DNA of 14,423 nucleotides from an uncultured Treponema sp. (GTDB taxonomy: Bacteria; Spirochaetota; Spirochaetia; Treponematales; Treponemataceae): NCBI GenBank assembly GCA_946611835.1, contig CAMOEE010000045.1:1-14423 (forward strand), given 5' to 3'. A program made the position numbers and the translations under genes. The notes beneath the pieces are model-generated. The model ran no database searches, had not been told where the DNA came from, and saw only the letters and a list, made by a program, of their open reading frames with translations. Below are positions 1 through 5,945 of the stretch, in pieces; position 1 is the first letter of the stretch; each line of letters starts with the position of its first letter.

Positions 1-745
1 GGGTAGGGAGCGACCCGCTTGCGGGGCAAAACTCACGAGGTGAGTTTCTTCGCTCCGCTTGCGCGAGTCTCGGTGAAGGCTGTGCCTGAACCGTTTCCCC
101 TTCCATAAAAAATCGCTGTAACAAGGGCTCGTAAAATTCCTTTAGAATCGGGGAATCCGCTCCTTTTTCGACCTCAGAAAAACTTGACTCGCTTACGGTT
201 AGACTTTCGGCATAGCGCACCAGAGAAAAATTCTTGTCAAATGCAACGGCGATAAAATCCGCAAGGTCGGCAAGGGCAAAACTAGCAAGGGAGCGGGCAT
301 CATCGGTGGTCAAATCGTGGGTAAGATTTGCAAGGTAATTTTCCATTCGGGAGCCGCGGGGAACATGGGCGCCAAAGACAAAGCGGTGGGCGTTCTCATA
401 GCCCGAAGAAAAGGAATCATGCTTGCCCGGTCGCAGAATCGCCGTGATAAAATCAATCCAGTTAATCCACAAGTCTTTTTGCGCAACATAGCGGCGCAGA
501 TTGAAGGCCGTCGCCTCGTCTCCAGATTTCTCCGCCTTGTCCGCAAGTTTCAGGGCATTTTCTGAGCAGAGGGAAAAAAGTTTTGTGAGGCCTGTGCGGG
601 AAAAAATCGCGTAATAGAGTTCAAGGCTCAAATCGAGCCAGCGGGTTTTATGACCGAGAGACTTGAAAAAGGCAGAGAGATAGGCACCGCTGGGATAAGC
701 CGTGTTCAGCTGAACGATTGGCGGCTGGAGAATCAGAACATTCAT
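1..745 (-). CDS. B12-binding domain radical SAM protein, N-terminal part (runs off left edge)
   Basis: The frame is open for 248 codons from the ATG at 745 to the window edge, with no stop. It begins MNVLILQPPIVQLNTAYPSG, the typical first strand and loop of the cobalamin-binding Rossmann domain found in front of radical SAM domains (BchE/MiaB-like superfamily). I do not see the classical DxHxxG cobalamin-ligand motif, which many members of this class lack. The CxxxCxxC cluster motif would lie beyond the edge, so the radical SAM assignment is inferred from the N-terminus alone. Residues about 90-215 are a helical region without a motif I recognise. The last ~25 visible residues (SPRLAQAERRNSPREFCPAS...) are translated from a hairpin-rich DNA element and do not look like family sequence. 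The start overlaps the upstream oxidoreductase stop by one base (TAATG), implying translational coupling. The substrate is unknown. Confidence 0.75.
   Translation of the reverse strand, partial: MNVLILQPPIVQLNTAYPSGAYLSAFFKSLGHKTRWLDLSLELYYAIFSRTGLTKLFSLCSENALKLADKAEKSGDEATAFNLRRYVAQKDLWINWIDFITAILRPGKHDSFSSGYENAHRFVFGAHVPRGSRMENYLANLTHDLTTDDARSLASFALADLADFIAVAFDKNFSLVRYAESLTVSESSFSEVEKGADSPILKEFYEPLLQRFFMEGETVQAQPSPRLAQAERRNSPREFCPASGSLPT
7..72. repeat. Palindromic element with three-way-junction folding, inside a coding region
   Basis: Several nested inverted repeats are packed into 66 bases. An outer stem GGAGCG (7-12)/CGCTCC (51-56) encloses two perfect hairpins: CCCGC/GCGGG (14-18/21-25, 2-base loop) and AAACTCAC/GTGAGTTT (29-36/40-47, 3-base loop). 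Just outside lie the small palindromes CGCTTGCG (56-63) and CGAG-T-CTCG (64-72). The arrangement would fold as a cruciform or cloverleaf in DNA or RNA. It is read in frame by the radical SAM gene without a stop. It resembles in-frame palindromic elements known from Rickettsia. Whether it is a dispersed family in this genome cannot be seen from one copy. Confidence 0.6.
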
Positions 746-1893
746 TAAAATGCCGCCTTTATTTCTTCAAGCACTTTGAGGTCGCTGATTGCCTCTTCAA
801 GCGGGGAGACAAGTTCGCTCGTTCCGTCCAGAAAATCTACTGCGTTCTGGATCATGCCGCTGAAGTAGCCGGTCTTTTTGGTCAGTTTGAGTTTTTGCCT
901 GGTGAGGGAGTAAAAGCCCGTGTAGAGTTTTGATTCCTTGCGAAGGAAGAGTTCTGCAAAGCCGTTTCCGATGCAGATTTTACCCAGCGTGCCAAGGATT
1001 TCGATTCTGAATTCAAAGAATTTGCTGCGGCCGCTCATTTTGATTGTGACTTCGGGGATTGTTCCGAATCGTGAGGCTACCGATGAGTAGTGTGCGGTAA
1101 AGTTACGGACAATGCCTTTTTCGTCCTCGTAAATGCCAGTTACAAGAGGATTTTTGAGGATTGGGGAAGAAGACTCTTTGCTTGAAGCTGAATCTGCCAG
1201 GGCATTGGAATTTTGCCGATTTTCTACCGAACGGTCGTTAGTTACATCTTCTTTTTCAATATTTCCACCCAGCAAAAACTGAATTATGTCTACTAAATGA
1301 GTTCCGTCATGCAAAAGCGAATAAGTTCCGTCTTTTTCAAATTCTTCGCCGTAAATACGCAGGCCAGAATCAAGCTCGCCTGTGACAGACTGAATATCAC
1401 CGATTTGTTCAATAAGACTTACGACCGATAGGTAATCTTTTGCAAAGCGTCGCTCATGGTTTACCATTACGGGAACGCCACATTCTTTGGCCTTGTCACG
1501 GATTTTTTCGGCTTCTTCTGAGTTGAGGGCGACCGGCTTTTCCAAAATTACAAGGCGGGGTTTATATTCAATGGCCTTGATACATTCTTCGAGATGATTG
1601 TCTTCATTTACAGCCACCGTGATTATATCCAGGCAGGTGACATTTTCGTAGAGTTCCTTGCTTGTCGGAAAAACGAGCGTGAAATCTTTTTTGCCGTTAT
1701 GTTTTCGGACATATTTTCGCCAGTTTTCAAGATTCTCTTCGTTTGTATCGGCGGCTGCAATCAGTTTGATTCTCTTGTTTTCCAAAAGTGCCATTGTGTG
1801 GCTGGCGGGCTGTTCTCGCTTTTTGTCAAAGCCAAGTGTGAATCCGATTCTGCCTGTACCTACGATGGCGGCGATGTAACGATTTTGTTTCAT
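745..1893 (-). CDS. Gfo/Idh/MocA family NAD(P)-dependent oxidoreductase
   Basis: The protein has 382 residues. It opens with a Rossmann dinucleotide-binding fold (AAIVGTGRIG, residues 8-17), has an acidic residue after strand two (AAADT, 46-50), and carries the family signature EKPVA (118-122), whose lysine contributes to catalysis. The C-terminal substrate domain contains LLHDGTHLVD (193-202), holding the usual active-site His/Asp pair. NHERRF (145-150) is also typical. These enzymes oxidise or reduce hydroxyl/keto groups on sugars, inositols or sugar nucleotides. The exact substrate cannot be read here. A polar low-complexity insert (about 220-245, Ser/Asn/Glu rich) interrupts the second domain. 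I start at 1893 because MKQNRYIAAIVG matches the family N-terminus; an upstream ATG at 1971 would add 26 non-family residues. The start lacks a Shine-Dalgarno and lies six bases from a -10 box. It is coupled to the radical SAM gene downstream. Confidence 0.88.
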   Translation of the reverse strand: MKQNRYIAAIVGTGRIGFTLGFDKKREQPASHTMALLENKRIKLIAAADTNEENLENWRKYVRKHNGKKDFTLVFPTSKELYENVTCLDIITVAVNEDNHLEECIKAIEYKPRLVILEKPVALNSEEAEKIRDKAKECGVPVMVNHERRFAKDYLSVVSLIEQIGDIQSVTGELDSGLRIYGEEFEKDGTYSLLHDGTHLVDIIQFLLGGNIEKEDVTNDRSVENRQNSNALADSASSKESSSPILKNPLVTGIYEDEKGIVRNFTAHYSSVASRFGTIPEVTIKMSGRSKFFEFRIEILGTLGKICIGNGFAELFLRKESKLYTGFYSLTRQKLKLTKKTGYFSGMIQNAVDFLDGTSELVSPLEEAISDLKVLEEIKAAF

Positions 1894-1899
1894 ATTGAA

Positions 1900-1928
1900 A
1901 TTATAACATAATCCGAAAAAACTGCCAC
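1900..1928 (-). promoter_or_regulatory. Extended -10 promoter, likely leaderless, for the Gfo/Idh/MocA gene
   Basis: On the minus strand TGT precedes TATAAT (1905-1900), a consensus extended -10. A -35-like GTGGCA (1928-1923) sits 17 bases upstream. Only six bases separate the -10 from the ATG at 1893, so transcription would begin at or next to the A of the start codon. No Shine-Dalgarno is present. Confidence 0.6.
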
Positions 1929-1948
1929 AAGGAGAGGCAAAAAGACAG

Positions 1949-1993
1949 TTGACTGCAAAAATTCTTGTCAAAACACGGATGTTTAATTATCTT
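1949..1993 (+). promoter_or_regulatory. Promoter of the mrp operon with overlapping inverted repeat
   Basis: TTGTCA (1965-1970) and TATCTT (1988-1993), 17 bases apart, form a plausible sigma-70 promoter upstream of mrp. An inverted repeat, TTGAC (1949-1953) and GTCAA (1967-1971) with a 13-base spacer, overlaps the -35 box and could be an operator. No regulator can be named. Confidence 0.5.
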
Positions 1994-2029
1994 TATAGAA
2001 GAAAAAGATTCTGAAACAGAGGTATTAAA

Positions 2030-2851
2030 ATGGCTGAAGGATGCACGCACGATTGTTCAAGCTGCGGCTCAAATTGTAAATCTAAGGACTTGCGGGCGAC
2101 TCTCCGCGAGGGAAGTTGTGTTAAAAAGGTAATCGGAATTGTTTCTGGTAAGGGTGGTGTCGGAAAATCTCTTGTAACGGCTCTCCTTGCTTCAAAATTG
2201 AAGAAAAACGGACTTAAAACAGCTGTTCTGGACGCTGACATTACGGGTCCTTCAATTCCGACAAGTTTTGGCGTTGCTGAGCAAAAAGCTATGGGCGACA
2301 AGTCCGGTGCGATTTATCCTGTCAAAACGGAAAGCGGCATCCAGCTTATGAGTATGAATTTTCTCCTTGAAAAAGAGACTGACCCTGTTTTGTGGCGCGG
2401 TCCTGTAATTGCGGGCGCGGTCAAACAGTTCTGGACGGATGTTGTCTGGAACGATGTCGATTATATGTTCGTGGATATGCCTCCCGGAACTGGCGATGTT
2501 CCCCTCACGGTTTTTCAGTCCCTTCCTATTGACGGAATTATCGTCGTCTCTTCTCCCCAGCAGCTTGTTCGCGTGATTGTGGAAAAGGCCGTAAAAATGG
2601 CAAACATGATGAAAGTGCCGATTGTAGGCCTTGTGGAAAACATGAGCTATGTAAAGTGCCCCCACTGTAACGAAGAAATCAAAGTCTTCGGCGAAAGCAA
2701 CATCAACGGAATCGCAAAAGACTACGGAATCCCTGTTCTGGCAAGAATCCCCATGAGCGAGGATATTTCCAAAGCAATCGATGAAGGCGATGTAGAGCGG
2801 CTAGACGCAGAATTTTTGGATGCGGCAGTCGATTTGATAAAAGCGGTGTAA
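2030..2851 (+). CDS. mrp: Mrp/Nbp35-type Fe-S cluster carrier P-loop ATPase
   Basis: The protein has 273 residues. The deviant Walker A motif GKGGVGKS (40-47) defines the Mrp/MinD class. VDMPPGTGD (148-156) is the family's Walker B/switch region, and DADITGPSIP (68-77) is typical of Mrp. A C-terminal CPHC (210-213) is the CxxC that bridges a labile [4Fe-4S] cluster across the dimer. The N-terminus has four closely spaced cysteines (C5, C9, C12, C16), recalling the extra cluster site of Nbp35, although the spacing differs. The DUF59 domain of Escherichia coli Mrp is absent, which is usual in anaerobes. Its role is ATP-dependent carriage of Fe-S clusters to apo-proteins in the cytosol. AGAGG (2018-2022) lies seven bases before the ATG. 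It heads an operon with the C_GCAxxG_C_C and dus genes. Confidence 0.93.
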   Translation: MAEGCTHDCSSCGSNCKSKDLRATLREGSCVKKVIGIVSGKGGVGKSLVTALLASKLKKNGLKTAVLDADITGPSIPTSFGVAEQKAMGDKSGAIYPVKTESGIQLMSMNFLLEKETDPVLWRGPVIAGAVKQFWTDVVWNDVDYMFVDMPPGTGDVPLTVFQSLPIDGIIVVSSPQQLVRVIVEKAVKMANMMKVPIVGLVENMSYVKCPHCNEEIKVFGESNINGIAKDYGIPVLARIPMSEDISKAIDEGDVERLDAEFLDAAVDLIKAV

Positions 2852-2855
2852 GGAG

Positions 2856-2889
2856 ACACGAATTACACTGAATTAGTGTTAATTCGTGT
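2856..2889. repeat. Long intergenic hairpin between mrp and the next gene
   Basis: The left arm ACACGAATTACACT (2856-2869) pairs with AGTGTTAATTCGTGT (2875-2889). There are 14 base pairs, one bulged T and a five-base loop. It fills nearly the whole 52-base gap between mrp and the next gene and ends five bases before the AAGGAG ribosome-binding site. No T-run follows, so it is unlikely to terminate. It may be a dispersed palindromic repeat or an mRNA processing/stability element. Confidence 0.65.
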
Positions 2890-2903
2890 TTAAAAGGAGC
2901 GCT

Positions 2904-3542
2904 ATGACCCCACAAGAGGCTCGCGAAAAGGCGACGGCTAATTTCAAATCTGGAATGAATTGTACTCAGTCGGTGACGGCGGTTTTTGCTGAGGGCTTTG
3001 GCTTTTCGCCTGAGCAGATTGGCGCGCTTGTCCAGCCTTTTGGTGGCGGTATGAGCCGTATGCGTGAAGTTTGCGGAACTGTCAGCGGAATGCTCTTCTG
3101 TCTTGGAATGCTGAATTCCAAAAAAGCTAAGGCTGGCCTGAAAATAAATGGCCTGGGCGGAGATAAAGCACAGAAAGATGAGACTTATGCGACTGCCCAG
3201 AGTCTTGCGGCTGAATTCAGAAAAATCAATGGTTCGATTATCTGCCGTGAGCTTTTGGGACTTGTTCCCATGGGAAGCAGTGAAAAGCTGATGAATGCAA
3301 AAAAGGCTGATGCCCACGAGTTCTCTGTTCCTGTAAGTGAAGCCCGCACTGAAGAATATTACAAAAAAAGACCCTGCGCAGAATTATGCGGAATTGCCGC
3401 TGAAATTTTCCAAAGATTCTTAGATGAGCAAAGTGCCAGGGATTGTAGCTGCGGCGTCAGCCGTTGCGGAACGGAGTGGAGCAATGAAGCGGATAGCGGA
3501 ACAGCGGAAAGCCCGACCGCCGAAGGCGGTGGCACCCAATGA
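2904..3542 (+). CDS. C_GCAxxG_C_C family (redox-active cysteine) protein with repeat-derived tail
   Basis: The protein has 212 residues. The family is defined by spaced conserved cysteines, seen here as C20 (GMNCTQSV), C57 in VCGTVSG, C114 (SIICRELLG), and C158/C162 (RPCAELCG), together with PFGGGMSRM (45-53). The name motif GCAxxG appears as VCGTVSG. The function is not established; a metal or redox role is usually assumed, which would suit the neighbouring Mrp cluster carrier. Start 2904 is preceded by AAGGAG (2894-2899). A GTG at 2886 in the same frame lies inside the upstream hairpin and is less likely. The family-like part ends near residue 176 (RFLDEQ). Residues 177-212 (Ser/Gly/Thr/Glu rich with three extra cysteines) come from a palindromic DNA element. 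The stop overlaps the dus start as ATGA. Confidence 0.85.
   Translation: MTPQEAREKATANFKSGMNCTQSVTAVFAEGFGFSPEQIGALVQPFGGGMSRMREVCGTVSGMLFCLGMLNSKKAKAGLKINGLGGDKAQKDETYATAQSLAAEFRKINGSIICRELLGLVPMGSSEKLMNAKKADAHEFSVPVSEARTEEYYKKRPCAELCGIAAEIFQRFLDEQSARDCSCGVSRCGTEWSNEADSGTAESPTAEGGGTQ
3433..3535. repeat. GC-rich palindromic element at the end of the C_GCAxxG_C_C gene
   Basis: The element of about 103 bases is bounded by the inverted repeat GTGCCA (3433-3438)/TGGCAC (3530-3535). Inside are a hairpin CCGTT-GCGG-AACGG (3461-3474), three loosely tandem AGCGGA units (about 3488-3508), and a strong hairpin ACCGCC-GAA-GGCGGT (3516-3530). It is more GC-rich than its surroundings and is translated as a low-complexity tail. 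The terminal inverted repeats and internal stems suggest a MITE-like or REP-like element. Only one copy is visible, so the family status is inferred. Confidence 0.6.
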
Positions 3543-4522
3543 AACTTTTTCTTGCTCCGATGGATGCCATTACCCATCAGGCATTCAGGAATCTGGTGGC
3601 TCGTTTTGGCGGATGTGACGAATATTTTAACGAGATGATAAATGCCTCGTCCCTGCTCAACAATGGTCCCTGGGAGAAATTTTATCTGCTGGAAGGGCCG
3701 GAAGCTGAGAAACTTGTCTGGCAGCTGACTGACAAAAACGGCGAGAAAATGGCTCAGGCGGCTTCTCTTCTGGCTGAACGAGGCGGAATTGGAATTGATT
3801 TGAACATGGGTTGCTCAGCTCCTCAGATTGCAAACACAGGTGCCGGAATCGCCTGGATGACTAAGCCCATTGAAGAAACGCAGGCTATGGTTCGTGCTGT
3901 AAAATCGGCCCTGGAGAATGCGGCTAAAGATGGCATGCCTGCAAAAAGACTTTCTGTAAAGCTTAGGCTTGGTGGTGAGGATTTTACCCCGCAAGGATTT
4001 TTTGAATTTACTGATATGCTGATTGATGAGGGGGTTCAAATGCTTACCCTTCATCCGAGAACAAAAAAACAGAAATACCGTGAGCATGCAAAATGGAATT
4101 TCGTTGAGGAACTGGCTTTGCGACATCCTGATATACCTGTCATTTTGAATGGCGATGTCAAAGATAAGGCTAGTTTTGAAGAAGCACAAAAGGCGGCTCC
4201 TCATGCATATGGCGTGATGATTGCTCGTGCCGCCGTTCAGAAACCCTGGATTTTTGCGGAACTGAAAAATATGTCTCGTCCGGATTCTGGCTCTGTTAGT
4301 GCTGAGCAGCTTGCACTGGATTTTATTGATGATGTCGAAAAATGTCAGCCGGCAGAATTCTGGAAAACCAGGCTTCAGAGATTTTTTGCCTATTACTGCC
4401 TGAATTTTAGCTTCGCACATTATTTCCAGACTCAAATGCTCAATGCAAAGGATAATGACGATGCTCGCGCCCGTTTAAAAGAGTATTTTGAAAAGTGCCC
4501 TGATGATAAAAAAGTGATATAG
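3539..4522 (+). CDS. dus: tRNA-dihydrouridine synthase (Dus family)
   Basis: The protein has 327 residues and the FMN-binding TIM barrel of Dus enzymes, which reduce uridines in the tRNA D-loop with NADPH. MKLFLAPMDAITHQAFR (1-17) is the classic N-terminal strand and FMN-binding loop. DLNMGCSAPQI (87-97) carries the catalytic cysteine C92 in the place of the usual NxGCP. VKLRLG (140-145) and LTLHPRT (169-175) supply the FMN/uracil-contacting Lys, Arg and His. ILNGDV (202-207) and GVMIARAA (225-232) are the phosphate-binding strands. Residues about 240-327 form the helical tRNA-binding domain. Which uridine is modified (DusA/B/C type) cannot be decided. The start overlaps the upstream stop (ATGA). 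No clear Shine-Dalgarno lies upstream, where a hairpin ends eight bases before the ATG, so translation probably depends on coupling. Confidence 0.92.
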   Translation: MKLFLAPMDAITHQAFRNLVARFGGCDEYFNEMINASSLLNNGPWEKFYLLEGPEAEKLVWQLTDKNGEKMAQAASLLAERGGIGIDLNMGCSAPQIANTGAGIAWMTKPIEETQAMVRAVKSALENAAKDGMPAKRLSVKLRLGGEDFTPQGFFEFTDMLIDEGVQMLTLHPRTKKQKYREHAKWNFVEELALRHPDIPVILNGDVKDKASFEEAQKAAPHAYGVMIARAAVQKPWIFAELKNMSRPDSGSVSAEQLALDFIDDVEKCQPAEFWKTRLQRFFAYYCLNFSFAHYFQTQMLNAKDNDDARARLKEYFEKCPDDKKVI

Positions 4523-4554
4523 ACTTTAAATTTATTAAATAAATCTTTAAACCC

Positions 4555-4582
4555 TTGAATTTTTCATATTTTTGCTTAAAAT
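4555..4582 (+). promoter_or_regulatory. Promoter of the LolA-like gene
   Basis: TTGAAT (4555-4560) and TAAAAT (4577-4582) are separated by 16 bases in an AT-rich gap between dus and the next gene. The GAGG ribosome-binding site (4617-4620) lies six bases before the ATG at 4627, giving a leader of roughly 38 bases. Confidence 0.5.
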
Positions 4583-4626
4583 AAAAGTAAGAATTTTCCA
4601 ATAATACGAAAAAGTTGAGGTGTAAT

Positions 4627-5451
4627 ATGAAAGTAACAAGATTTTTCAAGGCTTTTATTTTGTTTGCATCATTTAGCCTTTCAGCTCAGACAGCACAAGA
4701 AATAGCAAAAATTTATTGTGATTTGGATCGTGTTCCAGATTTTAACTATTCGGTTCTGCTTCTTGAAAATATCGAAAAGAACGGAAAGTCAGAAGTCCTG
4801 GAAGTCAAACAGTATGGTAGTGGTGTTGATAACGGCCTTAAAAATGTTGCTTTTGATTTCGTAGCTCCTGCAAGCGTTAAGGGAATGCGAGTTCTTCAGC
4901 TCGAAAAACTCAAGAAAGCTGATGACCGCTGGGTCTACCAGCCAAAACTTCGTCAGTCACGGCGAATCCCAATGACAGAGCGAACAAAGCAGTTTGGTGG
5001 AACAGAATTCACTTACAACGATATGACAATCCGAAATGATGACGAGGACAAAAATGTAATCGTTGATGCCAATGCAAAAATCACTGTCGGTGATTATTCA
5101 TACACTTGCTGGAAAATGCGTTCTGATCCTTACAAGCGAAGTGAAGTCGAGTATCATTATCGGGTTTCATGGTTTGATAAAAAAACTTACATTCCTGTCC
5201 GAATCGAATTTTACGATATAAAAGACAAACTGATTAAAACTTACGAATGTCTAAAAATTGAGATGGTCAAAGGCAAGACAGGTATTGAGTACCCGCTTCG
5301 TCGTAAGAATGTCATCACAAACCTTAAGACTGGTCGAAAAACTGTCGCTACTGTAAAAGAATTCGTCTTTGATGAGCCAATTTCTGACGGCTATTTCACA
5401 CAGAACTGGCTGACAACAGGTAAGGCTCCAAAAGGAAAGGCGAAAAAATAA
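4627..5451 (+). CDS. Exported outer-membrane lipoprotein-sorting (LolA-like) protein
   Basis: The protein has 274 residues. A signal peptide is clear: positive MKVTRFFK, a hydrophobic stretch (9-19) and a Ser/Ala-rich cleavage region near residues 18-23; there is no lipobox cysteine. The mature protein looks like the LolA-fold group annotated as outer membrane lipoprotein-sorting proteins. It has a repeating beta pattern, RWVYQPKLRQSRRIPM (about 102-117), then FGGTEFTYNDM (about 123-133), and a later VSWFDKKTYIPVRIEFYD segment (about 181-198). Such proteins probably bind lipid or lipoprotein in the periplasm. Elsewhere they often sit beside RND/MmpL-type exporters, but no transporter is adjacent here. 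Start 4627 is chosen for the GAGG site six bases upstream; an in-frame TTG at 4615 would place that site inside the gene. It has its own promoter. Confidence 0.82.
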   Translation: MKVTRFFKAFILFASFSLSAQTAQEIAKIYCDLDRVPDFNYSVLLLENIEKNGKSEVLEVKQYGSGVDNGLKNVAFDFVAPASVKGMRVLQLEKLKKADDRWVYQPKLRQSRRIPMTERTKQFGGTEFTYNDMTIRNDDEDKNVIVDANAKITVGDYSYTCWKMRSDPYKRSEVEYHYRVSWFDKKTYIPVRIEFYDIKDKLIKTYECLKIEMVKGKTGIEYPLRRKNVITNLKTGRKTVATVKEFVFDEPISDGYFTQNWLTTGKAPKGKAKK

Positions 5452-5491
5452 AACTTGATTCTACAAGAAGAATTTTAATACTATCTAAAAC

Positions 5492-5520
5492 TTGCATATA
5501 AATTCTTTTTGTTATAAAAT
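5492..5520 (+). promoter_or_regulatory. Promoter of the CBM48 gene
   Basis: TTGCAT (5492-5497) and TAAAAT (5515-5520), 17 bases apart, precede a strong AAGGAG ribosome-binding site (5541-5546) seven bases before the ATG. This suggests the small gene is expressed independently of the LolA-like gene. Confidence 0.5.
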
Positions 5521-5553
5521 ACTTATACTTAATTAAAGAAAAGGAGCTTTGTC

Positions 5554-5862
5554 ATGGCATTAAAAAAATCTTACTCAAAAGATAAGAAAACTTGCAATGT
5601 TACATTCACGGTTTCTCCAGAAGCAGCTCAGGGTGCTCAGACAATCATGATTGCTGGAGATTTTAACAGCTGGAGCAGCACCGAAACACCTCTTAAAAAG
5701 GGTAAGGATGGCACTTTCTCTGTAAAACTCGCTCTTGAAGCTGGAAAAGAGTACCAGTTCCGCTATCTTCTTGATGGTTCTCGCTGGGAAAACGATTGGG
5801 CCGCAGACAAATATATCCCAGCTCCATTTAGCTCAGCCGACAATTCAGTAGTTATCTGCTAA
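5554..5862 (+). CDS. Stand-alone CBM48/AMPK-type glycogen-binding domain protein
   Basis: The protein has 102 residues and is almost entirely one early-set beta-sandwich of the CBM48 (isoamylase N-terminal/AMPK glycogen-binding) family. The signature runs IAGDFNSWS (about 33-41), PLKKGKDGTFSVKLALEAGKEYQFRYLLDG (about 46-75), then SRWENDWAADKYIPAPFSSADNSVV (about 76-100). The tryptophans at W40, W78 and W82 are in positions typical of alpha-glucan contacts. There is no catalytic domain and no signal peptide, so it should act in the cytoplasm, perhaps tethering or tuning glycogen metabolism enzymes; that role is inference. The family of single-domain proteins of about 100 residues is known but poorly characterised. 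It is followed at once by a strong terminator. Confidence 0.88.
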   Translation: MALKKSYSKDKKTCNVTFTVSPEAAQGAQTIMIAGDFNSWSSTETPLKKGKDGTFSVKLALEAGKEYQFRYLLDGSRWENDWAADKYIPAPFSSADNSVVIC

Positions 5863-5879
5863 GTTTGGTTAAAAAAAGC

Positions 5880-5905
5880 AAAGGCACTCAAAGCGAGTGC
5901 CTTTT
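5880..5905 (+). terminator. Rho-independent terminator after the CBM48 gene
   Basis: GGCACTC (5883-5889) and GAGTGCC (5895-5901) form a perfect seven-pair stem with a five-base loop. The stem is extended by AAA/TTT pairs and followed by a T-run (5902-5905) and a T-rich stretch. An A-run upstream (5871-5877) would also supply a U-tract on the other strand, so it may serve the convergent ftsK gene as well. Confidence 0.85.
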
Positions 5906-5917
5906 GTGTTTTAAATG

Positions 5918-5935
5918 CGCCACACGGATGTGGCG
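5918..5935 (-). terminator. Hairpin just downstream of ftsK, possible terminator
   Basis: CGCCACA (5918-5924) and TGTGGCG (5929-5935) form a perfect seven-pair stem with a four-base loop, ten bases beyond the ftsK stop. The following minus-strand bases (CATTTAAAAC) contain only a short T-run, so termination may rely jointly on the neighbouring hairpin at 5880-5905. Confidence 0.5.
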
Positions 5936-5945
5936 TAAAGGGAAG

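Noticed and set aside
1..8. GGGTAGGG at the window edge as a functional KOPS site
   Set aside because: It is a single octamer match within coding sequence, next to a palindromic element, and carries no statistical weight in one window.
1893..1971. N-terminal extension of the Gfo/Idh/MocA protein to an ATG at 1971
   Set aside because: The 26 added residues (Cys/Phe-rich) do not fit the Rossmann start, and the extension crosses the predicted -10 and -35 boxes.
2703..3317. Long minus-strand open frame (204 codons) opposite mrp and the C_GCAxxG_C_C gene
   Set aside because: It lies antisense to two well supported genes, has no recognisable domain and crosses the intergenic hairpin.
3815..4435. 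Minus-strand open frame of about 206 codons opposite dus
   Set aside because: It is a shadow of the conserved Dus coding sequence, with no motif or ribosome-binding site.
4530..4544. AT-only inverted repeat ATTTATT-A-AATAAAT after dus as a terminator
   Set aside because: The stem has no G-C pairs, a one-base centre and no U-tract of note; it is simply AT-rich spacer.
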